This document shows positions 8,097 to 17,450 of a stretch of 64,000 nt of DNA, one piece after another (the stretch's first letter is position 1; each line of letters begins with the position of its first letter). The DNA is taken from positions 5,381,501 through 5,445,500 of the forward strand of contig NC_021658.1 in assembly GCF_000418325.1 (NCBI RefSeq). The letters run 5' to 3'. The position numbers were made by a program, and so were the translations under genes. The notes under the pieces were generated by a model that saw nothing but the letters and a program-made list of their open reading frames with translations, did no database searches and was not told the DNA's origin. This stretch comes from Sorangium cellulosum So0157-2. GTDB lineage: Bacteria; Myxococcota_A; Polyangia; Polyangiales; Polyangiaceae.

Positions 8097-8621
8097 ATGG
8101 AGACGACAACGGTCGTGGGAGGCGCCCGGCGGTCGCGCACCTCGGAGATTCTTCTCCTGGGGCAGGCCGCGGGGCTCGGGCTGGTGACGGGAATGCGTTC
8201 CATGCTGGGCGTGAGGATCCTCGCGGCCAGCGCGCGGCGCGGCGCGTTCGACGGCCAGCGCGGGAGCTTCTGGCGGGCGCTCCGCTCGCCCGTGGCGCAG
8301 CGCGCGCTGAGCGTCCTCGCGGGCGGCGAGCTGCTGTTCGACAAGCTGCCCTCGGCGCCGAGCCGCCTCGCCCCGGGTCCGCTCGGCGCGCGCCTCGCGA
8401 TCGGGGCGGTCCTGGGCGCCGCCGTCGGCACGCAGAGCCCCGACAAGAACATGCGCGTCGCCGGCGCCGTGATCGGGGCGGCCGCCGCCGCGATCGGCGC
8501 GCTCGTCGGGAACCGCGCCCGCACGTGGCTCGACCGCGGGACGCGCATCCCCGGCCCGCTCGCCGCCGTCGCCGAGGACGCGATCGCCTTCGGCCTGGGC
8601 GCGCTGGCGGCGCGCCGCTAG
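8097..8621 (+). CDS. DUF4126-like small membrane protein
   Basis: 174-residue Ala/Gly-rich protein with several hydrophobic segments: EILLLGQAAGLGLVTGMRS, LAIGAVLGAAVGT and AGAVIGAAAAAIGALVG. This resembles DUF4126-type integral membrane proteins, whose function is unknown. ATG 8097 (METTTVVGG) is preferred because the upstream frame lacks coding bias; ATG 8073 is possible. It diverges from the DUF4112 gene, so the two may share a promoter region at 7999-8096. Confidence 0.65.
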   Translation: METTTVVGGARRSRTSEILLLGQAAGLGLVTGMRSMLGVRILAASARRGAFDGQRGSFWRALRSPVAQRALSVLAGGELLFDKLPSAPSRLAPGPLGARLAIGAVLGAAVGTQSPDKNMRVAGAVIGAAAAAIGALVGNRARTWLDRGTRIPGPLAAVAEDAIAFGLGALAARR

Positions 8622-8698
8622 TGCCGATCCCGGAGCGCGCACGTCGCGTCCTGCCACAGCGGGGCGCCGCTGCCGTTGCCGTCGCGGCGCCGCGATCC

Positions 8699-10300
8699 AT
8701 GCTGGCGCCTGCCATGCCGCCGAGCCCGCGCGCCCGCGTCCGCCGCTCCGGACCGCGCGGGGCGCTGCTCGGCATCGCCGGCGCGCTCCTCGGGGCGCTC
8801 GGCGCCTCCGCGGCGCACGCGCAGGGGCGGTACGAGTCCGCGCTCCTCGGCGGGCGGTCGGCGCTCCTCGGGGGCACCGGGGTCGTGCTGGGGGTCGACG
8901 GCGCCGCGCCCTTCCTGAACCCGGCCACCATCATCCGCATCGAGGACCGCAACATCGCGTTCTCGTCGGCGTTCTTCCGCTACGCGCACCGCACGCTGGA
9001 GGCGTGGCACCAGCCAGGCCCGGTCGACGCCGCGCTGTACGGCGATCTCCGGCTCGATCGCGCGACGGTGACCGATCAAGGCCTGGACTCCCTCCCGGAC
9101 GCGACCTGCTATTTCTTCGACGTGAAGCGCGGCGCGCGCGACGCGGAGCCGCGGCGGGCGCGGGTCGGCCGCCAGACCTTCGCCGCCTGCCTCGCGAAGA
9201 CCGAGGAGAACGAGTTCGGGTTCGACGCCCTCCGGTTCTCGGGGCAGTCCGCCTCGCGCCGCGTGAACCAGGCGCAGACGTTCCGCTACGCGTGGGGCCG
9301 CTTCAGCGCCGGCCCTTCGTGGAGCTACCGCGCCACCGAGCGCCTCGCCGTGGGCGTCTCGCTCTCGGCCGTGCGCACCCGCTACACGAGCGCGCTCGAC
9401 GTCGCCAGCCTCGTGGAGGACACCGGCACGGGCGCGGCGAGCAGCGTGACGTACCAGGCCGCCCTCTCCGGCGACTCCTGGGACGGGCTCGCGCACCTCG
9501 GGGCGACGTACCGGCTGAGCCCGGTGTTCTCCGCCGGGCTCAGCGTGCGGACGCCCAGCGTGCACCTCTTCGATTCGCTGGACGCGAGCCATCACGACAC
9601 GCGCGCCACCGGGACGGCGGCGGTCCGCACCTGGGCCGGGGAAGGGGAGTTCGTGGCCCCGTCGCCGGCGCGCCTGGCGGTGGGCGCGAGCGCGGAGTGG
9701 AGCAGGCTGCGCCTGGAGCTCGACGGCTTCTTCTACCTCGGCCAGCGAGAGTTCGCGCGGGCCTCCGTCGATCGGGAGGAGATCGCGGTCGACGGGGGCG
9801 CGGTGACGAGCCGGAGGCGGAGCCGGCTCGACCTCGTCGAGGGGGCGGCGCCCATCGTCAACGTGGGGCTCGGCGCCGAGGTGTTCCTCACGCGCGACCT
9901 CAGCCTGCTCGGCGGCGCCGTCACCGATTTCAACGCGCTGTCGGGCCTGCGGGGCCCCATGTCCGCCGAGTCGAAGCTCTTCCTCGAGCGGATGAGCGGC
10001 GTGCACGCGTCGCTCGGCCTGGTGTCCTATACGCGGTTCGGCGATCTCGTGTTCGGCGCGCGCTTCGACTACGCGGCGGGGCAGATGGCGGCCGTCAACG
10101 CGTTCGCGTCGCCCGTGCGGCTCGACCCGATCGACTGCCGCGAGATCGGCGCGACCCTGGTCCTCGCCGGGCGGATCAGCCTGCGCACGGTCGAGGACGT
10201 GGCGCGCGAGATCGGGGACGCCGTCGAGGGCTCGGCCGCGCCTCCGCCCGAGCGCGCCACGCCGCGAGAGCCGATGCGGGCGCCCGCGCAGGAGGACTGA
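8699..10300 (+). CDS. Outer-membrane beta-barrel protein (FadL/OmpP1-like)
   Basis: 533-residue predicted exported protein. A signal peptide (Arg-rich start, then ALLGIAGALLGALGASAAHA) ends near residue 42. The mature part has alternating amphipathic strands, for example LAVGVSLSAVRTRY and FGARFDYAAG. An early SALLGGTGVVLGVDGAAPFLNPATI segment resembles the plug-proximal region of FadL/OmpP1 long-chain fatty-acid or hydrocarbon transporters. The C-terminus is a Pro-rich periplasmic-type tail. ATG 8714 is an alternative start. Substrate unknown; barrel class moderately sure. Confidence 0.7.
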   Translation: MLAPAMPPSPRARVRRSGPRGALLGIAGALLGALGASAAHAQGRYESALLGGRSALLGGTGVVLGVDGAAPFLNPATIIRIEDRNIAFSSAFFRYAHRTLEAWHQPGPVDAALYGDLRLDRATVTDQGLDSLPDATCYFFDVKRGARDAEPRRARVGRQTFAACLAKTEENEFGFDALRFSGQSASRRVNQAQTFRYAWGRFSAGPSWSYRATERLAVGVSLSAVRTRYTSALDVASLVEDTGTGAASSVTYQAALSGDSWDGLAHLGATYRLSPVFSAGLSVRTPSVHLFDSLDASHHDTRATGTAAVRTWAGEGEFVAPSPARLAVGASAEWSRLRLELDGFFYLGQREFARASVDREEIAVDGGAVTSRRRSRLDLVEGAAPIVNVGLGAEVFLTRDLSLLGGAVTDFNALSGLRGPMSAESKLFLERMSGVHASLGLVSYTRFGDLVFGARFDYAAGQMAAVNAFASPVRLDPIDCREIGATLVLAGRISLRTVEDVAREIGDAVEGSAAPPPERATPREPMRAPAQED

Positions 10301-10318
10301 GCGGGGCGCGCCGCGCGG

Positions 10319-11062
10319 TCAGGAGCCGCTCTCGTCCGGCTCGACGCCCAGCGCCCGCAGCTGCGCCGCGAGCCGCTCGGCGCGCGCCCGCTCGCGCTCG
10401 GCGCGCTCTGCCCCCGTGGGCACCACGCTGCCGTCGGCCGTGTGCCAGCGCAGCCAGCGGTCGTGCCGGCCCTCGTAGACGCCTTCCCACGGGCAGAGCC
10501 CCAGCCCGGCAGCCTCGAACCAGGCCCGCTCCATCGGCGCGTACGTGTGCCCGCGCATCTCGAAGGCGCGCAGCGCTGGGCCCCCGAGGTGGCCGGCCGG
10601 GTCCCAGACGACGTAGTAAGCGACGCGCATCCACGCGTACCGGCGCCGCTTCAGGCCGAGCTCGTCGCCCTCCCGGTTCGAGACGATCTCGATGACCACG
10701 TCGGGCGGCTTGCCGAACTCCCAGAGAAAATAAGACCGGTGCTCCTTCTGCCACCACGCCTCGTGCAGCGCGACGTCCAGGCTGAGCAGCACGTCCGGCA
10801 CGAGCGGCGGCTCCTTCGTCGTGGCGAAGAGCCCGACGTTGGCCGCTGCGAGGAAGCTCCGCCGCTCGCCCTCCTGCGTCGGCGGCGGACCGGACCACGA
10901 GCTGTAGAGCGCCTCGGTGAGGAGCCGCTGCTGTTTCTCGGAAGGGAAGTTGTCCAAGGCGTCGTCCTCGGTGACGAGCGCCGACACGTCCGGCCCGACC
11001 ACCTCGTCCGCGGGCGCGGTGGAGCTCGCCGGCATGGGGGGCATCGCCACCATCGAGGACAT
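10319..11062 (-). CDS. Uma2-family PD-(D/E)XK endonuclease-like protein
   Basis: 247-residue protein of the Uma2 (DUF820) family. Core residues are visible: VPDVLLSLDV supplies the Asp and VVIEIVSNREGDELG the Glu, followed by KRRRYAWMRVAYYVVWDP. A charged C-terminal coiled segment (AERERARAERLAAQL) follows, common in this family. Such genes are abundant in myxobacteria and cyanobacteria; physiological targets are unclear. The ATG at 11062 begins MSSMVAMPPM. It is convergent with the barrel gene 18 bp away. Confidence 0.85.
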   Translation of the reverse strand: MSSMVAMPPMPASSTAPADEVVGPDVSALVTEDDALDNFPSEKQQRLLTEALYSSWSGPPPTQEGERRSFLAAANVGLFATTKEPPLVPDVLLSLDVALHEAWWQKEHRSYFLWEFGKPPDVVIEIVSNREGDELGLKRRRYAWMRVAYYVVWDPAGHLGGPALRAFEMRGHTYAPMERAWFEAAGLGLCPWEGVYEGRHDRWLRWHTADGSVVPTGAERAERERARAERLAAQLRALGVEPDESGS

Positions 11063-11142
11063 CCCAACAACCTTCCTGAACCGGAGCGGCGGTGTCAAGC
11101 GGGCGGGGCTGCCGCGACCGCGACGTCTGCGAACGGGGCCGC

Positions 11143-13107
11143 CTACGGCGCGGGCGCGGGCTCCGGCCGATCCGCCGGCGCGATCGGCTCGATGCGCACC
11201 CGCTCCTCGTAGAGCGCGCCGCCCTCGCCGATGTCCGTGGTGCGGGCGCGGATCAGCGCGTTGGCGCAGCGGCCGTCGTGGAGGTGGCCGCCCTTCGGGA
11301 TGAGCGCCACGTCGCGGCGCTGCGCGGGATCGTGGCGCAGCCGCACCGTCATCGCCCCGACGCGCGACACGATCCGGCAGACGGCGCCGTCGGCCACGCC
11401 GCCTGCCGCGTCGGGGTGCACCGTCACGACGGCCGGTCCCTGCGGGGGCCTCGCCCACTGCGACGACTGGGACTTGTCGGTGGAGAGCGCCATGAGCAGG
11501 AGCGGCAGCTCGCGCGCGTCCGGATCCTCGCGCTCCTCCGGCCCCTCGGTGATGAGGTTGACCCGCCCGCTCGCGGTCGGGAACCTGCGGTCCTCGAACA
11601 GCACCTTCGCCGCCAGCGGGTTGCGCACCGGCCCGCGCTCCAGCGCCTCGAGGGTGACGCCGAGCGGCGCGAGCTTGGGCTCCACGACCCGCCGCTTCCA
11701 GTCGCGGGCGCTGCCGTCGAGCGCGTCGCCGAGGCCCACGCGCCGCGCGAGCGCCTGCACGATCTCGAGATCGCTCTTCACCCCGTCCGGGGGCGGGACC
11801 ACGGGCGTGGCGACGCCGAGGTAGTGGTGGCCGTAGGCGCCGAGCACGTCGTCGGCCTCGAGGAGCGTCCGCGTGGGCAGCACGAGGTGGGCGAGCCGCG
11901 CCGTGTCCGTGAGGAACGAGTCGGCGACCACGACGAGCTCGCGCGTCGCGAGCGCCTCCGCGACGGCGCGCGAGTCGGGCAGCATCGTCACCGGGTTGCC
12001 GGCGGTCACCCAGACGGCGCGGATCGGCGGGTCGCTCATCCCGAGCACCTCCTGCCCGAACAGCGGCTCGCAGACCGTGCGGGGCGGGGGGCGGTCGCCC
12101 TGGAACGACGAGAGATCGAACGCGCCGCGCCGCTTGAAATAGAACGAGACGCCGCCGCCGGGGATGCCGAGGTTCCCGCTCACGGCCGCGAGCGCGTCGA
12201 GGGCGCGCACGATCGCCCCGCCCGAGGTGCGCCGGCCCATGCCCCAGCCCACGAGGATCGCCGCGGGCCGGTCGGCGAGGCGGCGCGCGAGGTCCAGGGC
12301 GGCGGCCTCGGGCACGTCGGCCTCGCCGCACCACGCGGCGACCGAGCGGCGCCGCGCGAGCGCGCGGAGCTCGTCGAGGTGATCGCAGTACTCGGCGGCG
12401 CGCGGATCGAGCCACCCCTCGTCGAAGAGCACGCGGGCGACGGCCATGGCGAGCGCGAAGTCGCCGCCCGGGCGCGGCTGGTAGAACGCCGCGCACAGCG
12501 ACGCGGTCTTGTGGTGCACCGGATCGATGAGCACGAGCTCCGCGCCGCGCGCCTTGGCCTCGCGCAGCACCGGCAGGGTGTGCGGGCTCGACGTGAAGAC
12601 GTTCTTGCCCCAGAGCAGGATGTGCCGGGCGTTCTTCAGGTCGGCGAGGTCGTGGCTGTCCTCCTCGCCGAAATCGGCGAGCTGCGCGGCGTCGCCCGCG
12701 CCGGAGCAGATGTCGCCGCGCTTGACCGTGACCGGCCCGAAGCGCGCGAAGAAGGCGTCGGCGATCCCGGTGAGGATCCCGAGCGAGCCGCCGCTCCGGT
12801 AGTGGAAGATCGCGGCCGGGCCCGACGCGCGGCGGATCTCGAGCAGCCGCTCGGCCGCGGTGTCGAGCGCCTCGTCCCAGGAGACCGGCACGAGCTCGCC
12901 GCCCTTGCGGAGCAGCGGCGTGGTCAAGCGCTCGGGCGAGTACTGCGTCTCCAGGAAGCGCGACGTGCGGTGGCAGAGAAAGCCCCGCGTGATCGGGTGG
13001 TCCGGGTCGCCGCCGAGGCGCACGATGCGGCCGTCCTCCACGGTGGCCACGATGCTGCAAGCGTCGGGGCAGTCGCGGTTGCAGACGGTCTTGCGGAGCT
13101 CCTGCAC
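11143..13107 (-). CDS. Molybdopterin-dependent oxidoreductase (DMSO reductase superfamily)
   Basis: 654-residue bis-MGD enzyme. The N-terminus binds a 4Fe-4S cluster through CNRDCPDAC (residues 9-17) and GFLCH. FHYRSGGSLG and GDICSGAGDAAQ correspond to cofactor-binding segments, with a Cys in the usual metal-ligand area. VWVTAGNPVTMLPD and the C-terminal Asp-decarboxylase-like dinucleotide domain (LPLLLMALSTDKSQSSQW) complete the fold. No Tat signal is visible, so it is probably cytoplasmic. No iron-sulfur or membrane partner is adjacent, so the electron partner and substrate cannot be named. Formate dehydrogenase-H or assimilatory nitrate reductase-like enzymes are the nearest types. Confidence 0.88.
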   Translation of the reverse strand: MQELRKTVCNRDCPDACSIVATVEDGRIVRLGGDPDHPITRGFLCHRTSRFLETQYSPERLTTPLLRKGGELVPVSWDEALDTAAERLLEIRRASGPAAIFHYRSGGSLGILTGIADAFFARFGPVTVKRGDICSGAGDAAQLADFGEEDSHDLADLKNARHILLWGKNVFTSSPHTLPVLREAKARGAELVLIDPVHHKTASLCAAFYQPRPGGDFALAMAVARVLFDEGWLDPRAAEYCDHLDELRALARRRSVAAWCGEADVPEAAALDLARRLADRPAAILVGWGMGRRTSGGAIVRALDALAAVSGNLGIPGGGVSFYFKRRGAFDLSSFQGDRPPPRTVCEPLFGQEVLGMSDPPIRAVWVTAGNPVTMLPDSRAVAEALATRELVVVADSFLTDTARLAHLVLPTRTLLEADDVLGAYGHHYLGVATPVVPPPDGVKSDLEIVQALARRVGLGDALDGSARDWKRRVVEPKLAPLGVTLEALERGPVRNPLAAKVLFEDRRFPTASGRVNLITEGPEEREDPDARELPLLLMALSTDKSQSSQWARPPQGPAVVTVHPDAAGGVADGAVCRIVSRVGAMTVRLRHDPAQRRDVALIPKGGHLHDGRCANALIRARTTDIGEGGALYEERVRIEPIAPADRPEPAPAP

Positions 13108-13227
13108 GGCGGCAGTCTAGATCAGGCGCGCGCGGCGGTACACCCGAGCGGCGCGGCGTCGCCCAGCGCGGCGAGGGGGCCCCTGCGTGCCGGCACCGAC
13201 GTCGATCGCGCGCCGCCAGTGGTATCG

Positions 13228-13506
13228 GTCGGACATGGGGGCTCTCTCGCCGAGAGCGATGTCCGACAGAGAGCGATGTCCGACAGAGAGCGATGTCCGA
13301 CAGAGAGCGATGTCCGACAGAGAGCGATGTCCGACAGAGAGCGATGTCCGACAGAGAGCGATGTCCGACAGAGAGCGATGTCCGACAGAGAGCGATGTCC
13401 GACAGAGAGCGATGTCCGACAGAGAGCGATGTCCGACAGAGAGCGATGTCCGACAGAGAGCGATGTCCGACAGAGAGCGATGTCCGACAGAGAGCGATGT
13501 CCAACA
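13228..13506. repeat. 17-bp minisatellite, 15 direct copies plus one inverted copy
   Basis: The unit GAGAGCGATGTCCGACA repeats exactly 15 times over 13252-13506; the last copy differs by one base. At the left edge, 13228-13248 holds a degenerate inverted unit (GTCGGACAT...GCTCTCTC) that can form a hairpin with the first direct copy. Because 17 is not a multiple of three, all frames stay open, giving spurious low-complexity reading frames. It lies in the 561-bp gap between the divergent oxidoreductase and the DUF2169 gene. The rest of that gap (13108-13227 and 13507-13668) shows no gene and presumably holds both promoters. Confidence 0.97.
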
Positions 13507-13668
13507 CCGATGGATGGATTGGACCCCTCACCGGATTCGGAGCCTGCCGTCGTCGCCGGCCCCTCCCTCGTCACCCGCGCTGCGAGGCCGAGGAACGTCG
13601 TCGGCGAGCGGCCGGGCGGACGTCGCGACGGCGTGTCGGCGTCGTCGGTGGCAGGCTTGACCCTCGCG

Positions 13669-15255
13669 ATGCGCCGGTGGTTTCATGGTGCGGTGAAGCC
13701 GGAGGCCTCGCTCACTCCCAGCGCGATCGCGGCGCCTCCCGGCGTGGCCGTGGCGGGGGTCGCGTGGCGCGCGCGGGGGCGGCTCAACCTCACGGTGATC
13801 GCCAAGGCGACCTTCGCCTTCGTCGACGGCGCAACGATGATCCCCGTCGAGCCGCAGGGGATCCTCCACGCCGATATCCACCATCACAACAACCCGGGCC
13901 GCAGCGTCCGGCTGACGAGCGACCTCGCGCCCTACCTCGCGCGCGTCGACGTGTTCTTCACGGGCCACGCGCACGCGCCGCCGGGCCTGCCTGCGGGGCC
14001 CTTCTCGGTGCGCCTCGCGCTCTTCGCCGGCGAGCGCCCGGTCCTCGACAAGGCGCTCTCGATCGAGCCCGGCGGCGCGGACAGGGCGATCCCTCTCGTC
14101 TACGAGCGCGCGTTCGGGGGGATCGGCATGGCCGACAACCCATTCGGCACCCGTTCGCCGACCGTCCTGGACCCCGCGCGGCGCGACCGCCCGGCGGGCT
14201 TCGCGCCGCTCGGGAGCGTGTGGCCGTCGCGCACGCGGCTGCTCGGGCGCACGAGCCGCAAGGCGCTCGAGGCGCCCATCCTCGAGATCCCCGACGACTT
14301 CGACTGGAGCTACTTCCAGGCGGCGCCCCCCGATCAGCGCGTCGAAGCCCTGTGCGGCGACGAGTGGCTCGCGCTCCAGGGGCTCCACCCGACGCTCCCG
14401 GTGCTGCGGACGCGCCTCCCCGGGGCGCGCGCCCTCGCGCGCGTCCAGGGCCTCTCCGCGTTCGGCGTCAGGGAGGGGCAGCCGCTCGAGCTCGTGCTCG
14501 ACACGCTGCACGTCGACGGCGACCGGCAGGCGTGCTCGCTGCTCTGGCGCCGCAGCTTCCCGCTCGCGGGTGAAGCCGCGCTCGCGGCGGTGCGCGTCGT
14601 CGTCGGCGTCGAGCTGCCGGGCGCCCCGCCCGCGTCGCTGGCCCCTGCCGAGATGGCGATGGTCGCCCCGCGCGCGGGCGCGACGCCCGAGCAGGCCGGG
14701 GCGACGATCGAGCTGCTCGGCGAGGACGTCGGGGCGCGCGAGCCGCGCGGCGCCGCCCGGCGCCTCGATGCGCCTGCCGCGCAGACCAGCCGAGCCCCCG
14801 TCGGGTCGGCGGCCCCGCTGCCATTCCGGCCGGGGGCCGCGCCGTCGCTCGCGGCGGCGCCCAGCCCGCAGGCGCCCCGCCCGCCGCAGCAGCGCTCCGT
14901 CTCGGATACCCATTCGCTCTCCTCCGAGGAGCAGGAGCGCGCCCTCGCCGAGAGCCTCCTCCCGTTTCGACGCACCGGGCTTTCTGCCGCGCCACCGGCC
15001 GCAGCTCCCGCGACAGACGCCGCAGCTCCTGCGCCGCCCGCCGCCGCTGCGGCGCCGTCGCCCGCCGCGGGCGCCCCCGTGCCGCCGCTCCCCGCCGCTC
15101 CCGCGGCGCCCGCTGCCGCTCCCGCGCCGCGATCGCCCTGGGGCGGCGCCGCGAGCGACCGCGCGAACGAGCCCGCGCCGCCTGGCAAGGCCCCGAAGCC
15201 GCAGAAGCTCGACATCCAGCAGGTCATCTACGGGTCCAGCAAGGGGCGCCCGTAG
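13669..15255 (+). CDS. DUF2169 family type VI secretion accessory protein
   Basis: 528-residue protein opening the T6SS accessory operon. Residues 1 to about 340 form a DUF2169 domain: a VAWRARGRLNLTVIAKATF-type start, HADIHHHNNPGRSVRL, YERAFGGIGMADNPFG and IPDDFDWSYFQAAPPDQRVE. DUF2169 genes sit beside vgrG and PAAR genes and are thought to help load spikes or effectors. The C-terminal 190 residues are a disordered Ala/Pro-rich tail with two LPFR motifs (PLPFRPG near 384, LLPFRR near 431) and a terminal KLDIQQVIYGSSKGRP. ATG 13669 is chosen because coding bias and homology begin just after it. The VgrG gene follows 33 bp on. Confidence 0.88.
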   Translation: MRRWFHGAVKPEASLTPSAIAAPPGVAVAGVAWRARGRLNLTVIAKATFAFVDGATMIPVEPQGILHADIHHHNNPGRSVRLTSDLAPYLARVDVFFTGHAHAPPGLPAGPFSVRLALFAGERPVLDKALSIEPGGADRAIPLVYERAFGGIGMADNPFGTRSPTVLDPARRDRPAGFAPLGSVWPSRTRLLGRTSRKALEAPILEIPDDFDWSYFQAAPPDQRVEALCGDEWLALQGLHPTLPVLRTRLPGARALARVQGLSAFGVREGQPLELVLDTLHVDGDRQACSLLWRRSFPLAGEAALAAVRVVVGVELPGAPPASLAPAEMAMVAPRAGATPEQAGATIELLGEDVGAREPRGAARRLDAPAAQTSRAPVGSAAPLPFRPGAAPSLAAAPSPQAPRPPQQRSVSDTHSLSSEEQERALAESLLPFRRTGLSAAPPAAAPATDAAAPAPPAAAAAPSPAAGAPVPPLPAAPAAPAAAPAPRSPWGGAASDRANEPAPPGKAPKPQKLDIQQVIYGSSKGRP

Positions 15256-15288
15256 TTGGCCTCCACGCTCAAGGGAGCCAGCCGAGCC

Positions 15289-16725
15289 ATGGAAATCCTC
15301 GTCGAAACTGCCGGCGCCCCGTGGGCGGGCGTGCGGGTGCGCGCGCTCTCGGGGCGCGAGGAGATCTCCCGGCTCTTCTCGTTCGACCTCGACGTGGTGT
15401 GCGATCCGCAGCGGGACCTGCCCGAAGACGCCGTCCCCGGGGCCCCGATCAGCGTCGTCGTCCTCGTCGAGGGCGAGGAGATCCGCCGGATCCACGGCAT
15501 CCTCGGCCAGATCCTCGATCGCCTGGATCCGGACGCCGAGCGCCGCGCCTACCGCCTCCGCGTCGTCCCGCGCGCGTTCAAGCTGACGCTCGTCGAGACG
15601 CAGGAGATCTACCTGGACGCGAGCGTGCCGGACGTGATCCGGCGCAAGCTCGAGCGGCACGGCCTCGGCGCGGGCGACGTCGAGCTCCGCCTCCTCAAGG
15701 CGTACTCTCTGCGCGAGCTCATCGTGCAGTACAAGGAGAGCGATCTCGCCTTCATCAGCCGCCTCGCCGAGCACCTCGGGATCAGCTTTTACTTCGAGCA
15801 CCGGCGCGACCGCGACGTCCTCGTCTTCACCGACCACCCCGGGGGCTTTCGCCCCGTGGAGGGCGCCGCGGAGGTGCAGTTCCGGCCGCGCGGCGAGGCG
15901 TCCGACGTCTTCGCCATCGAGAGGACCAGCAAGCTCGTCCCCTCGGCGTACGTGGTGCACGACTACAACTACCGCAAGCCGCTGCTCGATCTCGCCGCGT
16001 ATCACACGCTCGAGGGGGCGTCGGGCGGGGGCATCGTCGAGTACGGCAGCCACGTCAAGACGGCCGAGGAGGCGAAGGAGCTCGCCCGGATCCGCGCCGA
16101 GGAGCGCCTCTCGGAGCAGCGCGTCTACGAGGGCAAGAGCGCGCGGCCGGAGTTCAGCGCCGGGCACCGCACGGTCCTGCGGGAGCACCCGCGGCTCGAG
16201 GCGCCCGAGGGCCTGCTCCTCGTCGGGGTCGAGCACACCGCGACCCTGCCCGCCTTCGACGAGGAGGGCGTGGCGGCGTCGTACGCGAACACCTTCACGG
16301 CGGTGCCCGCGAGCGTCCACTACCGCCCCCCGCGGCGGACGCCGAGGCCGCGCATCCACGGGTTCGTCACCGGCGTCGTGCAGCCCGGCCCCGAGGGCGA
16401 GGCCGGCGGCGTCGCGCGCCTCGACGGCGACGGCCGCTACACCGTGCAGTTCCATTTCGACACGGCGCTCCCGGGGGAGCAGAAGAGCTCGCACCCGGTG
16501 CGGATGGCGCAGCCCTTCGCCGGGCCGAACCACAACATGCATTTCCCGCTGCGGCCCGGCGCCGAGGTGCTCCTCGTCTTCGCCGACGGCGATCCGGATC
16601 GGCCGATCATCGTCGGCGCGGTCCCGAACGCGGCGGCGCCGTCGGCCGTCAACGCCGCGACCGCAGATCGCCACCGCATCACGACGGCCGCCGGGGCGAT
16701 GATCGAGATCCGCGACCGACGCTGA
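15289..16725 (+). CDS. vgrG: Type VI secretion spike protein VgrG (TssI), short form
   Basis: 478-residue VgrG. The gp27-like base contains FSFDLDVVCDP, SDLAFISRLAEHLGISFYFEH and HDYNYRKP. The gp5-like OB fold contains RYTVQFHFDT, SSHPVRMAQPFAGPNHNMHF and GDPDRPIIVGAVPN. The protein stops at IEIRDRR, where longer VgrGs begin their C-terminal beta-helical needle, so the needle is absent; it may be supplied by the product two genes downstream. ATG 15289 follows AAGGGAG; a TTG at 15256, abutting the previous stop, is less likely. Confidence 0.93.
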   Translation: MEILVETAGAPWAGVRVRALSGREEISRLFSFDLDVVCDPQRDLPEDAVPGAPISVVVLVEGEEIRRIHGILGQILDRLDPDAERRAYRLRVVPRAFKLTLVETQEIYLDASVPDVIRRKLERHGLGAGDVELRLLKAYSLRELIVQYKESDLAFISRLAEHLGISFYFEHRRDRDVLVFTDHPGGFRPVEGAAEVQFRPRGEASDVFAIERTSKLVPSAYVVHDYNYRKPLLDLAAYHTLEGASGGGIVEYGSHVKTAEEAKELARIRAEERLSEQRVYEGKSARPEFSAGHRTVLREHPRLEAPEGLLLVGVEHTATLPAFDEEGVAASYANTFTAVPASVHYRPPRRTPRPRIHGFVTGVVQPGPEGEAGGVARLDGDGRYTVQFHFDTALPGEQKSSHPVRMAQPFAGPNHNMHFPLRPGAEVLLVFADGDPDRPIIVGAVPNAAAPSAVNAATADRHRITTAAGAMIEIRDRR

Positions 16726-16746
16726 CACGAGATGGAGGATCCCCGC

Positions 16747-17412
16747 ATGAACCGAGCCCCCGCCCCTCCCGAGGCGCGCCTCCGCTGCCTCGACGGCCAG
16801 CCCGCGCCGGCCGACGTCGTCCGCGACTGGAGGCGGCTCCTCGACCTGCCGGACAAGGCCCGCCAGGGCCTCTGGGAGATCCTGGCGCCGAGCCTCGCCG
16901 GCGCCGTCGACGCGGCGATGGAGAAGCGCGCCGAGGCGTTCTGCCGGCTCTACGACCTCTCGGCGCCGGATCTGCAAGCGAGCCTGCGCGTGTGCCGCTT
17001 CGTGCTCTCGCGCGCCAGCAGCCTCGATCTGGCCGCGACCGACGTCGCCGCGGACGTCGCGGCGCTCTCGGGCGACGACGCGCGCGGCGTCGTCGTGCTC
17101 TCGTGGTACGAGGCGGCGAAGGCCGTCATCCGGCGGGGGATCCTCGAGGAGTCGATCTTCGATCACGGCAAGGTGCTGGTCGGGCTCGACTGGCGGGTCG
17201 ACCGCATCGCCGGCTCGGACCGGGGCGTGCACCTCGACGCGCCGCTCGCGGTGCTGACGCTGCGCCTGCGCGACGGGGGCCGCGACGAGCGCACGACGAT
17301 CTACGTGGCGCCGCCGGCGCTCGGGCAGATCAAGGAGGCGTGCGACCGGATCGAGCGGATGATCGCCGGCGCGCCGCCGCAGCCCTCCGGCGCGCCGAAG
17401 GCGCAGGGATAG
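16747..17412 (+). CDS. Unknown T6SS-linked protein with COMM-like C-terminal domain
   Basis: 221-residue protein. GGAGGA at 16734-16739 sits seven bases before ATG 16747 and decides the start over ATG 16732. The first 140 residues look all-helical. Residues about 143-210 read GLDWRVDRI, then a strand pair (LAVLTLRLRDGG, RTTIYVAPPALG) and a final helix (QIKEACDRIERMI). That order, the W-R-V-D motif and the total length resemble eukaryotic COMMD proteins (helical N-domain plus COMM domain). The match is by eye and unproven. Its place between vgrG and a spike-tip-like gene suggests a role as adaptor or chaperone for that spike. Confidence 0.6.
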   Translation: MNRAPAPPEARLRCLDGQPAPADVVRDWRRLLDLPDKARQGLWEILAPSLAGAVDAAMEKRAEAFCRLYDLSAPDLQASLRVCRFVLSRASSLDLAATDVAADVAALSGDDARGVVVLSWYEAAKAVIRRGILEESIFDHGKVLVGLDWRVDRIAGSDRGVHLDAPLAVLTLRLRDGGRDERTTIYVAPPALGQIKEACDRIERMIAGAPPQPSGAPKAQG

Positions 17413-17450
17413 GCGTCGCGAGGACCGGAAGGCAACCCGAGGAGCAGGCC

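Noticed and set aside
13252..13506. CRISPR array
   Set aside because: Units of 17 bp are directly adjacent with no spacers, and no cas gene is present.
13122..13660. Repeat-rich proteins read on both strands through the minisatellite
   Set aside because: The 17-bp period keeps every frame open; products are low-complexity and lack start signals.
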